From Bacteroidetes bacterium HGW-Bacteroidetes-16 (GTDB lineage Bacteria; Bacteroidota; Bacteroidia; Bacteroidales; F082), in the NCBI GenBank assembly GCA_002840975.1, contig PHDN01000009.1:62001-126000 (forward strand): a DNA stretch of 64,000 bases. Direction: 5' to 3'. The position numbers and the translations under genes are program-made. Below, piece by piece: positions 1 to 8,096 of the stretch. Under the pieces are notes generated by a model. That model saw nothing but the letters and a program-made list of their open reading frames with translations, did no database searches and was not told where the DNA came from. How positions within the stretch are numbered: position 1 is the stretch's first letter; every line of letters starts with the position of its first letter.

Positions 1-57
1 AACCATTACGTTCATGGTTCCGACAATCCAAAAATCCCCTTCAAAGGTTAGGGGTGA
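1..57. repeat. right end of a dispersed repeat unit
   Basis: A degenerate copy of the right half of the roughly 150-bp repeats at 601-750 and 813-963: 'ttccgacaatcc', then a cccct/aggggt pair and 'ggggtga'. The left half would lie outside the window. Confidence 0.55.
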
Positions 58-118
58 TAAACATTCATAAAGAATAATCCTCAGAATAGTATAATTAATT
101 TCATTTGCAACGATTTTA

Positions 119-160
119 ACCCCACCCGCCAACCGCAGGCTGGAATCCCCTAAAGGGGAC
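119..160. repeat. left end of a dispersed repeat unit, overlapping the DUF559 stop codon
   Basis: Matches the first 42 bases of the unit at 813-963 almost exactly: a cctgc/gcagg hairpin followed by the palindromic core 'cccctaaagggg'. The neighbouring minus-strand DUF559 gene takes its last codons and its TAG stop from this core. No matching right end is seen before the next unit starts at 601. Confidence 0.65.
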
Positions 161-557
161 TTTCAATCTCCTCTTTCCGTTTTAAACAAACTACCTTAAT
201 TTGAGTGATCACACTATCTAAATCATTTTCAATCATTTCGTTGGTGTATCGAATCACCTTGATCCCCAAGTCATTCAACTCTATTTCTCGTCCGAAATCA
301 TGTTCCTTTTGATCAACCGATTTATGATAAGCTCCATCTACTTCAATAACAAGCTTAATTGGGTGACAATAAAAATCAGCGATATAAATATCCATTGGAT
401 GTTGTGGTCTGAATCGCAATCCCAAGATCTGTTTTCCTCTCAGATGGTTCCACAATTTTTGTTCGGATGAGGTCATATGCTTTCTCAATATTTTTGCATT
501 CTCAAAAATATGAGGTTTTGCATCGTAAAACATTGAAACATTATTCCCTATGCTCAT
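150..557 (-). CDS. DUF559 (Vsr-like) endonuclease-domain protein
   Basis: This 135-residue protein is the usual size for stand-alone DUF559 proteins, which are predicted members of the PD-(D/E)XK nuclease-like fold related to very-short-patch repair endonucleases. Visible landmarks are an N-terminal S-S-E-Q-K-L-W region, a central ADFYC strand, the acidic EVDGAYH motif, and a C-terminal strand-helix running through GIKVIRYTNEM. The function in vivo is unknown for the family. The stop codon lies inside the palindromic core of a dispersed repeat, and similar repeats follow immediately upstream of the gene, so it may travel with that repeat family. No partner methylase is present. The family call is firm; the activity is not. 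Confidence 0.85.
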   Translation of the reverse strand: MSIGNNVSMFYDAKPHIFENAKILRKHMTSSEQKLWNHLRGKQILGLRFRPQHPMDIYIADFYCHPIKLVIEVDGAYHKSVDQKEHDFGREIELNDLGIKVIRYTNEMIENDLDSVITQIKVVCLKRKEEIESPL

Positions 558-600
558 AGTTTAAGAATTATAAAATTCTTCGATAGGTTATTGGTTTCGC

Positions 601-750
601 ACCCCTACCTGCCTACCACACCCCTAAATCCCCTAAAGGACTTTCTGATTTATCTTAATTAATTAACATTAATGTATTTCCAGACCTTATTATCAACAAT
701 TACTTTCATTGAACCGACAATCCAAAGCCCCTTCAGGGGTTTGGGGTGAC
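601..750. repeat. full dispersed repeat unit (about 150 bp)
   Basis: Begins 'acccctacctgcc' with a core 'cccctaaagga' and ends 'ccgacaatccaaagcccc', an aggggt arm and 'ggggtgac'. It aligns end to end with the unit at 813-963. The outer 40 bases are nearly identical and the AT-rich middle is more diverged. No protein is encoded. It fills most of the gene-free stretch 558-965. Confidence 0.75.
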
Positions 751-812
751 GACTTACTACAAATCAGTACCTAAACAAAAATTGAATAATAAAAACACAA
801 ATTAAGCTTTTT

Positions 813-963
813 ACCCCTACCTGCCAACCGCAGGCTGGAATCCCCTAAAGGGGCCTTTTAGATTCATCTTTTTGATTAGCATTATTGTATTCACAAACCA
901 CACTATCAACCTTTACTTTGATGGAACCGACAATCCAAAGCCCCTTCAGGGGTTTGGGGTGAC
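813..963. repeat. full dispersed repeat unit abutting rfbB
   Basis: Second complete copy: a cctgc-caacc-gcagg hairpin, the 'cccctaaagggg' palindrome, an AT-rich centre, then 'gaaccgacaatccaaagccc' and 'caggggtttggggtgac'. It ends three bases before the rfbB stop codon, so it forms the 3' flank of the rfbB-galE transcript and could act as a 3' stem-loop. No poly-U follows on the minus strand, so it is not a canonical terminator. Confidence 0.75.
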
Positions 964-965
964 GC

Positions 966-2018
966 CTACCTGTCCTTATACATGCTGTCGTAATACTTCT
1001 GATAGGCCCCTGTAGTCACATTTTTAAGCCATTCCTCATTTTGCATGTACCAGTCGATGGTTTTTTCGATGCCTTCTTCAAACTGAAGTGAGGGTTTCCA
1101 ACCCAATTCGTTTTGTAACTTGGTGCTGTCGATGGCATAGCGCAAATCGTGACCGGCACGGTCAGTAACGTAGGTGATCAATTTTTCACTGGTTCCGGGT
1201 TCACGGCCCAGTTTTTTGTCCATCACCTTGCACATCACCTTGATCAGGTCGATGTTTTTCCATTCGTTATGACCTCCGATGTTAAAGGTTTCACCGTCGG
1301 CTCCCTGATGATAAATCACATCAATGGCGGTGGCATGGTCTTCAACATAAAGCCAGTCGCGTACATTTTCGCCTTTGCCATACACAGGCAAGGGTTTGTT
1401 GTTGCGGATGTTATTCAAAAATAAGGGAATCAGCTTTTCGGGAAACTGGTTAGGCCCGTAATTGTTGGAGCAGTTGGATATGATAACCGGTAATCCGTAA
1501 GTATCCTGATAGGCCCTCACGAAGTGGTCGGAGCTGGCTTTGGAAGCCGAATAGGGACTGTGAGGATCATAAGCAGTATCTTCATAAAAAAAACCTTCAT
1601 TGCCCAATGAGCCATAGACTTCATCCGTGGAAACATGATAAAACCGTTTGCCGGAATAATTGCCTTTCCAAATGGCATTGGCCGCATTCAGCAGATTCAC
1701 CGTACCAATCACGTTGGTCATGACAAATTCCATGGGATTTTCGATGGACCGATCCACATGCGATTCGGCAGCCAGGTGGATAACGCCATCAAACTGGTGC
1801 TTTTTAAACAAATCCAGGATGAATTCTCCATTCACGATATCGCCCAAAACAAACGTATAGTTGGGCTTTTTGTCGATGTCTTTCAGGTTTTCCAAGTTGC
1901 CGGCATAGGTTAGTTTATCAAGATTAAAAATATGATAATCACGATATTTGTTGACAAACAAACGGGCTACATGTGAGCCAATAAATCCGGCTGCACCGGT
2001 GATCAGTATTTTTTTCAT
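966..2018 (-). CDS. rfbB: dTDP-glucose 4,6-dehydratase
   Basis: Extended short-chain dehydrogenase converting dTDP-D-glucose to dTDP-4-keto-6-deoxyglucose, a precursor of rhamnose and other surface deoxysugars; cytoplasmic. The 350-residue product has the N-terminal NAD-binding GAAGFIGSH, the ESHVDRS signature, the STDEVYG loop containing the catalytic Thr-Asp-Glu, and the YSASK catalytic Tyr-Lys. I chose the start before KKILITG because the Rossmann motif follows at once; a longer in-frame start at 2066 would add 16 unconserved residues and overlap galE. It lies 22 bases downstream of galE on the same strand, so the two are probably co-transcribed. No rfbA, rfbC or rfbD is in the window. Confidence 0.95.
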   Translation of the reverse strand: MKKILITGAAGFIGSHVARLFVNKYRDYHIFNLDKLTYAGNLENLKDIDKKPNYTFVLGDIVNGEFILDLFKKHQFDGVIHLAAESHVDRSIENPMEFVMTNVIGTVNLLNAANAIWKGNYSGKRFYHVSTDEVYGSLGNEGFFYEDTAYDPHSPYSASKASSDHFVRAYQDTYGLPVIISNCSNNYGPNQFPEKLIPLFLNNIRNNKPLPVYGKGENVRDWLYVEDHATAIDVIYHQGADGETFNIGGHNEWKNIDLIKVMCKVMDKKLGREPGTSEKLITYVTDRAGHDLRYAIDSTKLQNELGWKPSLQFEEGIEKTIDWYMQNEEWLKNVTTGAYQKYYDSMYKDR

Positions 2019-2040
2019 AGCAAAGTTATTTCGGATTTTA

Positions 2041-3072
2041 TTAAACAGTTTTGATGGTTTTGCCACGCAAGGCCTGCTCCCATTTCCAGGCTGAATCTAC
2101 CATTTCCTCCAGATTACGTTCGGCTTTCCACCCAAGTTCCAGATTTGAGAAATCGGGATTGGCCCAGACTTTCTCAATATCTCCTTCACGACGGGCCACA
2201 ATTTTATAATTCAATTTAAGCCCGGAAACCTTTTCAAAGGCATTAATCACGTCCAGGACGGAATAGCCTATTCCGGTTCCGAGGTTAAAAATCTCCAATG
2301 GTTTTTTCATTTTGTTGTTCACCATCCGGTCGATGGCCACCACATGGGCTTTGGCCAGATCCACCACATGAATATAATCGCGTACCGCAGTTCCATCGTG
2401 GGTGTTATAATCTTCACCAAACACACTTAACTGCTGACGTAAACCGATGGCTGTCTGAGTAATAAAAGGAACCAGATTGTTGGGAACGCCAATGGGCAGT
2501 TCGCCAATTAGCGCACTTTCGTGGGCTCCGATGGGATTAAAATACCTCAAAGCAATGGCATGAATATCAGTTACTTTTACCGAATCTGTAATAATTTCTT
2601 CTGAAATTTGTTTCGTGTTTCCATAGGGAGATTCCGCCTTTTGAATGGGTGCCTTTTCAGAAACAGGCAACTCTTCCGGCTGACCGTAAACTGTACAGGA
2701 AGAAGAAAACACAAAGTTGGGAATGTTGTTTTCTTTCATGGCTTCCAGAATATTGACCAGCGAATCAAGGTTGTTTCGATAATACTTCAATGGAAATTGC
2801 ACCGATTCGCCCACTGCTTTGAACGCCGCAAAATGGATGATCCCTTTCAGATCGTTGTGGTGTTTGAAAAAATCGGCAGTTTTTTCCCTGTCTACCAGAT
2901 CAAACACCTCCAGTGCGGGTCTTGTTCCGGTGATTTTTTCAATTGAATCGACAATTTTAGCATCCGAATTGGAGAGGTTATCCACAATAACCACCTGATA
3001 CCCCCTGTTTTGAAGTTCTACAACGGTGTGAGAGCCAATAAATCCCGTGCCGCCGGTAACCAATATTTTCAT
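2041..3072 (-). CDS. galE: UDP-glucose 4-epimerase
   Basis: Interconverts UDP-glucose and UDP-galactose with bound NAD, serving galactose use and glycan precursor supply. The 343-residue protein is standard length. It shows the N-terminal Rossmann motif GGTGFIGSH, the SSSCTVYG catalytic segment, the YGNTK catalytic Tyr-Lys, the RYFNPIGAH segment, and the GTAVRDYIHVVDLAKAH sequence typical of GalE. It is first in a two-gene unit with rfbB and has a good upstream -7 box at 3108-3115. Nothing unusual is seen. Confidence 0.96.
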   Translation of the reverse strand: MKILVTGGTGFIGSHTVVELQNRGYQVVIVDNLSNSDAKIVDSIEKITGTRPALEVFDLVDREKTADFFKHHNDLKGIIHFAAFKAVGESVQFPLKYYRNNLDSLVNILEAMKENNIPNFVFSSSCTVYGQPEELPVSEKAPIQKAESPYGNTKQISEEIITDSVKVTDIHAIALRYFNPIGAHESALIGELPIGVPNNLVPFITQTAIGLRQQLSVFGEDYNTHDGTAVRDYIHVVDLAKAHVVAIDRMVNNKMKKPLEIFNLGTGIGYSVLDVINAFEKVSGLKLNYKIVARREGDIEKVWANPDFSNLELGWKAERNLEEMVDSAWKWEQALRGKTIKTV

Positions 3073-3107
3073 GTAGTTAGGCTTATGTGAAATTAAATCA
3101 TGTTAAG

Positions 3108-3115
3108 CAAAAATA
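3108..3115 (-). promoter_or_regulatory. Bacteroidota -7 box for galE-rfbB
   Basis: On the minus strand this reads TATTTTTG, matching the TAnnTTTG consensus of Bacteroidota sigma-ABfr promoters, 36 bases before the galE start. No clear TTG -33 box at standard spacing was found. Confidence 0.5.
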
Positions 3116-3279
3116 GGTATTTATTGATGAATTAAAAATCAATACTTTCAGAATCCACCATTGATGTACAAAAACAAACTACAGCCTACTTTATTGCAGG
3201 AACGTACAAATCCTTTTTGAAGTACTTTAAGATTGGATTAAAAGGTTGCTTTAAAACAATTCGCTTACCCCACTTTTTC

Positions 3280-3287
3280 TACCTTTG
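3280..3287 (+). promoter_or_regulatory. Bacteroidota -7 box for mfd
   Basis: TACCTTTG, an exact TAnnTTTG match 18 bases upstream of the mfd ATG. The nearest upstream TTG (3246-3248) is farther away than the usual spacing. Confidence 0.55.
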
Positions 3288-3304
3288 CACCCAATTAAAA
3301 TTTC

Positions 3305-6300
3305 ATGAAGTCGGTTAATTTATCAGTTCAGTTTGCTCACCATCCATCGGTGGAAGCACTTTTTAACCAGATTGAGCAAACCCAGGTACATGTTCAGCTT
3401 TCCGGGATCAGTGGTTCCGGGATTGCCTTTATTATTGCCGGAATTTTTGAGCACAGTGGCAAACAGCAACATGTTTTCGTGGTTCCCGACAAAGAACAGG
3501 CAGCTTACTTTTACAACGACCTAGAGCGTTTGCTCAGCGACAGCGATACCGACTACAACCAGAAAAAAGTACTTTTCTATCCTACCTCGTACAAACGTCC
3601 ATACGAGCCCGAAAACACCGATGCTTCATACCAGCTTTCGCGGACCGAGGTGCTGAAACGGTTTATGAACGACGACCGCAAAACCATCGTGGTAACGTAT
3701 CCTGAGGCATTGGCCGAAAGGGTGATCACCAAGCGGTATCTCGCCAAGAACCTGATGAAACTCAAAAAGGGTGAAGAAGTTTCGCTGGACTTCCTTGTCG
3801 ATCTGCTCGGTGAATTTGCCTTCGAAGCGGTGGATTTTGTTGCCGAACCCGGGCAGTTTGCCATCCGGGGAGGCATTGTGGATGTGTTTTCCTTTTCAAA
3901 CGACCACCCCTATCGCATTGAGTTTTTTGGCGATGAGGTGGAATCCATTCGTACCTTCGACCCGGCCACACAGTTGTCGCTTCAAAACCTGCAACGCATC
4001 ACCCTGCTGCCCAATGTGCAGGACCGCATGATCAAGGAAGAAAGGGTCGATTTTCTGGATTATGTACCGGCCAACACCCTTTTTTGGTTTGATGACATTG
4101 ATCTCACACACAAGCGGATAGAAGAAGAATTTCAAAAAGCCATCGCCTCGTTCGAACGTCTTTCAGACAAGGAAAACAAACCCGACCCGGTGCATCTTTT
4201 TGTGGATGGAAAGCATTTTATGCAACAAATTACTTCTGTAACCACCATACAATATAATGGCGCTGATCGGTTTAACGATTCACAAGGATTTGCATTTCAT
4301 CAAAAGCCACAACCCTCGTTTAACAAGAATTTTAATTTGCTTATCGAAAACCTGCATCAAAAGCATGAAGCAGGTTTTCAGAGCTTGATTTTTTCTGACA
4401 ATCCAAAACAAACCGAACGTCTTTACAGCATTTTTGAAGATTTGCAAGCCGATAAACCGGAAGAAGAAAGGGTTCGGTTTACCGCAGTAAACCACAGCAT
4501 CAGCCAGGGATTTATTGATGAAGACCTGAAAATCCTGTATTATACCGACCACCAGCTTTTCGATCGTTATCACCGGTTTAAACTTCGCGAAGGCTTTGGC
4601 AGGAAAGAATCCATCACCCTAAAGGAACTCTACGACCTCACTCCGGGTGATTTTGTAACCCACATCGACCATGGCGTAGGCCGTTTCGACGGGCTCCAGA
4701 TGATCGACAACAACGGCAAAAAACAGGAAGCCATCCGGCTGATATACAAAAACAATGACCTGCTTTATGTGAGTATCCATTCGCTGCATCGCATTTCAAA
4801 ATATATTGGAAAAGACGGCACTCCGCCAATCCTGAACAAACTGGGTTCTGCCACCTGGAGCAACCTGAAAAACAAAACCAAGAAAAAAGTTAAAGACATC
4901 GCCCGCGATCTGATCAAACTTTACGCCCAGCGTAAGTCGGAGAGCGGGTTTCAGTTTGCACCGGATACCTATCTTCAGAATGAATTGGAGGCTTCGTTTA
5001 TTTATGAGGATACGCCCGACCAGATAAAAGCCACCGTTGATTTCAAAAAAGACATGGAAGCCTCCTACCCCATGGACAGATTGGTTTGTGGTGATGTGGG
5101 ATTTGGCAAAACGGAAATCGCTGTCCGTGCGGCCTTTAAGGCCGTCACCGACAGCAAACAGGTGGCGGTGCTGGTTCCCACTACCATTCTGGCTTTACAA
5201 CATTTTAAAACCTTTGGCGATCGGCTAAAAGATTTTCCCGTTACGGTAGACTACATCAACCGGTTTAAAAGCACCAAAGAGCAAAAGGAAACCCTCGACA
5301 GACTGCATGAAGGAAAAATAGATATCCTCATCGGCACACACCGGATTTTAAGCAAAGATATTGAGTTTAAAAACCTGGGGCTGTTTATTGTAGATGAAGA
5401 ACAGAAATTCGGTGTGGCAGCCAAGGAAAAACTCCGCCAGAAGAGTGTTAATGTGGATACACTGACGCTGACCGCCACACCCATCCCCAGAACCCTGCAG
5501 TTTTCACTGATGGGAGCCCGCGATTTAAGTATCATCAACACCCCACCACCCAACCGCTATCCCGTTCACACTGAAATCAGGTCGTTTGGCGAAGAGGTGA
5601 TTTCCGATGCCATCAACTACGAAGTGTCACGTGGCGGGCAGGTGTTTTTCGTGCACAACCGGGTGAACAACATCCTGGATGTATACGAAATGCTTCATAA
5701 ATTTATCCCCGGTGTGCGCATCGCCGTTGCCCACGGACAAATGGATGGTTCAAAACTGGAGCGCATTATGCTCGACTTTATTGATGGTGAATACGACGTG
5801 CTGCTTTCCACCACCATCATCGAATCGGGTCTCGACATCAGCAATGCCAACACCATCATCATCAACGATGCGCAAAACTACGGATTGAGCGACCTGCACC
5901 AGCTTCGCGGCCGTGTTGGACGTAGCAATAAAAAAGCATTCTGTTATCTGTTGGCTCCGCCCGTGGCATCGCTCACGCAGGAAGCACGCAAACGTTTAAA
6001 AGCCCTGGAGGAACATTCGGACCTGGGAAGCGGGTTCGGCATTGCCATGCGCGATCTGGACATCCGCGGAGCAGGAAACATCCTGGGGGGCGAACAAAGC
6101 GGATTTATTTCCGACATCGGTTATGAGATGTACCAGAAAATACTGGATGAAGCCATGCAGGAACTTAAAGAAGCCGAGTTTGGCGAGATGTACCAGGATG
6201 AAATAACGACCAATAAACGGGTGCACGAGTGTCAGATGGAAACCGACCTGGAAATTCTTATTCCGGACACCTACATCACCAACATCACCGAAAGGTTAAG

Positions 6301-6682
6301 CATTTACAAGGATATGGACAGCCTGGAAAGTGAAACAGATTTGATCCACTTTGGACAGTCGCTTGTCGACCGGTTTGGTCCCATGCCACAACCTCTACAC
6401 GACTTAATGGATTCGATGCGCCTGCGCTGGCTCGCCAAAAAGATTGGGTTTGTTAAGCTATACCTAAAAAACAACCGGATGTCGGGGTATTTTACAGGCG
6501 CTCAGGATGCTCCTTATTTTCAGTCGGAAGCCTTTGGAAAAGTATTGGGATTTTTAAAGGAAAACCCCAAAGCCTGTGTGATGAAGCAGGTAAAAGAAAG
6601 CTTAACACTTCGTTTTGAACATGTTGGATCGGTAAAAAAAGCACTGGCTATTTTGTCGGACATCACATTGGATCGGGAATAA
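3305..6682 (+). CDS. mfd: transcription-repair coupling factor
   Basis: Mfd displaces RNA polymerase stalled at DNA lesions and recruits UvrA. The 1125 residues show the expected order: UvrB-homology region including YPTSYKRPYEPENTD and the FAIRGGIVDVF segment near 190, the RNA-polymerase-interacting CarD-like domain around 440-530 (GDFVTHIDHGVGRFDGL), then an SF2 translocase with Walker A GDVGFGKTE near 596, the DEEQKFG box near 697, TATPIPRTL, and the RecG-like LRGRVGRS/GAGNILG region. A TRCF C-terminal domain closes the protein. It stands alone and diverges from galE across a 232-bp gap with promoters for both. It is full length with no missing motifs. Confidence 0.97.
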   Translation: MKSVNLSVQFAHHPSVEALFNQIEQTQVHVQLSGISGSGIAFIIAGIFEHSGKQQHVFVVPDKEQAAYFYNDLERLLSDSDTDYNQKKVLFYPTSYKRPYEPENTDASYQLSRTEVLKRFMNDDRKTIVVTYPEALAERVITKRYLAKNLMKLKKGEEVSLDFLVDLLGEFAFEAVDFVAEPGQFAIRGGIVDVFSFSNDHPYRIEFFGDEVESIRTFDPATQLSLQNLQRITLLPNVQDRMIKEERVDFLDYVPANTLFWFDDIDLTHKRIEEEFQKAIASFERLSDKENKPDPVHLFVDGKHFMQQITSVTTIQYNGADRFNDSQGFAFHQKPQPSFNKNFNLLIENLHQKHEAGFQSLIFSDNPKQTERLYSIFEDLQADKPEEERVRFTAVNHSISQGFIDEDLKILYYTDHQLFDRYHRFKLREGFGRKESITLKELYDLTPGDFVTHIDHGVGRFDGLQMIDNNGKKQEAIRLIYKNNDLLYVSIHSLHRISKYIGKDGTPPILNKLGSATWSNLKNKTKKKVKDIARDLIKLYAQRKSESGFQFAPDTYLQNELEASFIYEDTPDQIKATVDFKKDMEASYPMDRLVCGDVGFGKTEIAVRAAFKAVTDSKQVAVLVPTTILALQHFKTFGDRLKDFPVTVDYINRFKSTKEQKETLDRLHEGKIDILIGTHRILSKDIEFKNLGLFIVDEEQKFGVAAKEKLRQKSVNVDTLTLTATPIPRTLQFSLMGARDLSIINTPPPNRYPVHTEIRSFGEEVISDAINYEVSRGGQVFFVHNRVNNILDVYEMLHKFIPGVRIAVAHGQMDGSKLERIMLDFIDGEYDVLLSTTIIESGLDISNANTIIINDAQNYGLSDLHQLRGRVGRSNKKAFCYLLAPPVASLTQEARKRLKALEEHSDLGSGFGIAMRDLDIRGAGNILGGEQSGFISDIGYEMYQKILDEAMQELKEAEFGEMYQDEITTNKRVHECQMETDLEILIPDTYITNITERLSIYKDMDSLESETDLIHFGQSLVDRFGPMPQPLHDLMDSMRLRWLAKKIGFVKLYLKNNRMSGYFTGAQDAPYFQSEAFGKVLGFLKENPKACVMKQVKESLTLRFEHVGSVKKALAILSDITLDRE

Positions 6683-6866
6683 GAGGCAGCACTTTTTCTC
6701 TCAGATGCTTTAAAATAAATATAGCACACCCTTTTACCATACCTCCGAAAAAAACGTTATATTTACAACCCGCTTTTTATTTGGAAGCTCTTATAAACAG
6801 TGTTATTCAGAATGTTTACAAATATTAATAATTGGTAACAGATCGCATTAAATAGCTATTTGTTGT

Positions 6867-6874
6867 TACTTTTG
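6867..6874 (+). promoter_or_regulatory. -7 box upstream of the lamin-tail gene
   Basis: TACTTTTG fits TAnnTTTG and lies 39 bases before the chosen start codon at 6914. A start upstream of 6914 would place this promoter inside the coding region, which supports the later start. Confidence 0.5.
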
Positions 6875-6913
6875 TCACAAAATAAAAACACTAATCTTTT
6901 AATACGAATTAAA

Positions 6914-7999
6914 ATGAAAAAACTATTACTCATTATGTTTGCCGCATTTTTTGCTGGCTCAATTTATGCACAACAAGCTACTGATTTATTTTTCTCAGAA
7001 TACGTTGAAGGATCTGGTAATAATAAGGGTGTGGAAATTTATAATCCAACCAGTCAGCCCATCGATCTTAGCGATTATTGGGTAGTTCGTTTTAGTAACG
7101 GAAGTTCAGTATTCACCGAAGGTGGAGCCACCCAACTTATCGGCACACTTGCCCCATACAAAACCCATGTTTTGATAAATGGACAAACCACCAGTACTTC
7201 CTCATCTCCTGCATGTAGCCCTGTTCTTCAGGCAATGGCTGATCAACTCGACCACGATTACCCTGCACCAACCTATATGAATGGAAATGATGCCATCGCG
7301 TTAATTAAAACCGCCAATGGCGAAACCCCGAATGGTGACATGTCGAACGCTAGTCCCGTGGATTTGATTGGTCAGATTGCACTTGGCTCTGCCATCTCAG
7401 CCGAAACCGGATGGTCGTTCGTAAAAGATTCCACACTTACCTATAATGGTAGTAACGGAGAACCTGTAACAGGTAAAGTAATCAACTACATTGTGCAATC
7501 CAAAGCAACCGATGGAACCACTTATGGGCCGTTTTGGATGTCCTGGACATCAGATCACTCACTTATCAGAAAGCCAACCGTTGTTGCAGGTGTAGTTTCT
7601 AACCCTAGCCCATTTGTCGTAACAATGGAATGGGACACTGTTCCGGGCGTTCTCGACAGCCTTGGACATCTTGTTTATAAAGATATCTGGACTAACCTGG
7701 GATCACATGGTTGTGTAGCTGATCCAAACTACCTTTCAGTAGGCGAATTGCCAGCGATGGGTAACCTAAGAGTTTACCCAAACCCCGTTGTTTCTTCAGA
7801 ATTTACCTTCGAATCTAATGCTCCTGTAAACTCAATCAGGATTTTTGATATCCTTGGGCATGAAATTTTGAATGAAACCTATGCATCTCCTATAATGAAA
7901 ACCAAGGTATTGATTGGATCAAGAAGTGAAGGCATTTATTTGTTAAAGGCAGTTTTTGTGGACAACAGCACGAGAACCCAAAAAATCATGATCAAATAG
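6914..7999 (+). CDS. secreted lamin-tail-domain protein with T9SS sorting domain
   Basis: The 361-residue product begins with a clear signal peptide (MKKLLLIMFAAFFAGSIYAQ). A lamin-tail (LTD) domain follows, visible as DLFFSEYVEGSGNNKGVEIYNP and DLSDYWVVRFSNG with a later NDAIALIK. The last 80 residues form a type A T9SS sorting domain (LRVYPNP, then an FDILGHEIL strand and a terminal KIMIK), so export and cell-surface attachment through the porPKLMN machine is expected. LTD domains occur on bacterial extracellular nucleases and other surface proteins as binding modules. No catalytic motif is seen here, so a binding role is more likely. It is first in a three-gene group with a TonB receptor and a PLD-fold protein. 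Confidence 0.85.
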   Translation: MKKLLLIMFAAFFAGSIYAQQATDLFFSEYVEGSGNNKGVEIYNPTSQPIDLSDYWVVRFSNGSSVFTEGGATQLIGTLAPYKTHVLINGQTTSTSSSPACSPVLQAMADQLDHDYPAPTYMNGNDAIALIKTANGETPNGDMSNASPVDLIGQIALGSAISAETGWSFVKDSTLTYNGSNGEPVTGKVINYIVQSKATDGTTYGPFWMSWTSDHSLIRKPTVVAGVVSNPSPFVVTMEWDTVPGVLDSLGHLVYKDIWTNLGSHGCVADPNYLSVGELPAMGNLRVYPNPVVSSEFTFESNAPVNSIRIFDILGHEILNETYASPIMKTKVLIGSRSEGIYLLKAVFVDNSTRTQKIMIK

Positions 8000-8024
8000 A
8001 TATCAATCGTCTTAATTATCGCCG

Positions 8025-8066
8025 AAGGGTGTTTGAGATGAAGTTCTTTTCATTTTAAACACCCTT
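8025..8066 (+). promoter_or_regulatory. intercistronic stem-loop between lamin-tail gene and TonB receptor
   Basis: Perfect 10-base arms, AAGGGTGTTT at 8025-8034 and AAACACCCTT at 8057-8066, enclose a 22-base loop. No immediate U-tract follows, so it is more likely an mRNA stabiliser or partial attenuator than a full terminator. Confidence 0.45.
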
Positions 8067-8096
8067 TAAGTTCAGATTTTTAATACAGAACAAATT

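Noticed and set aside
1-963. CRISPR array in the repeat cluster
   Set aside because: Units are about 150 bases with diverged centres and irregular spacing, without short identical repeats and unique spacers; no cas genes are present.
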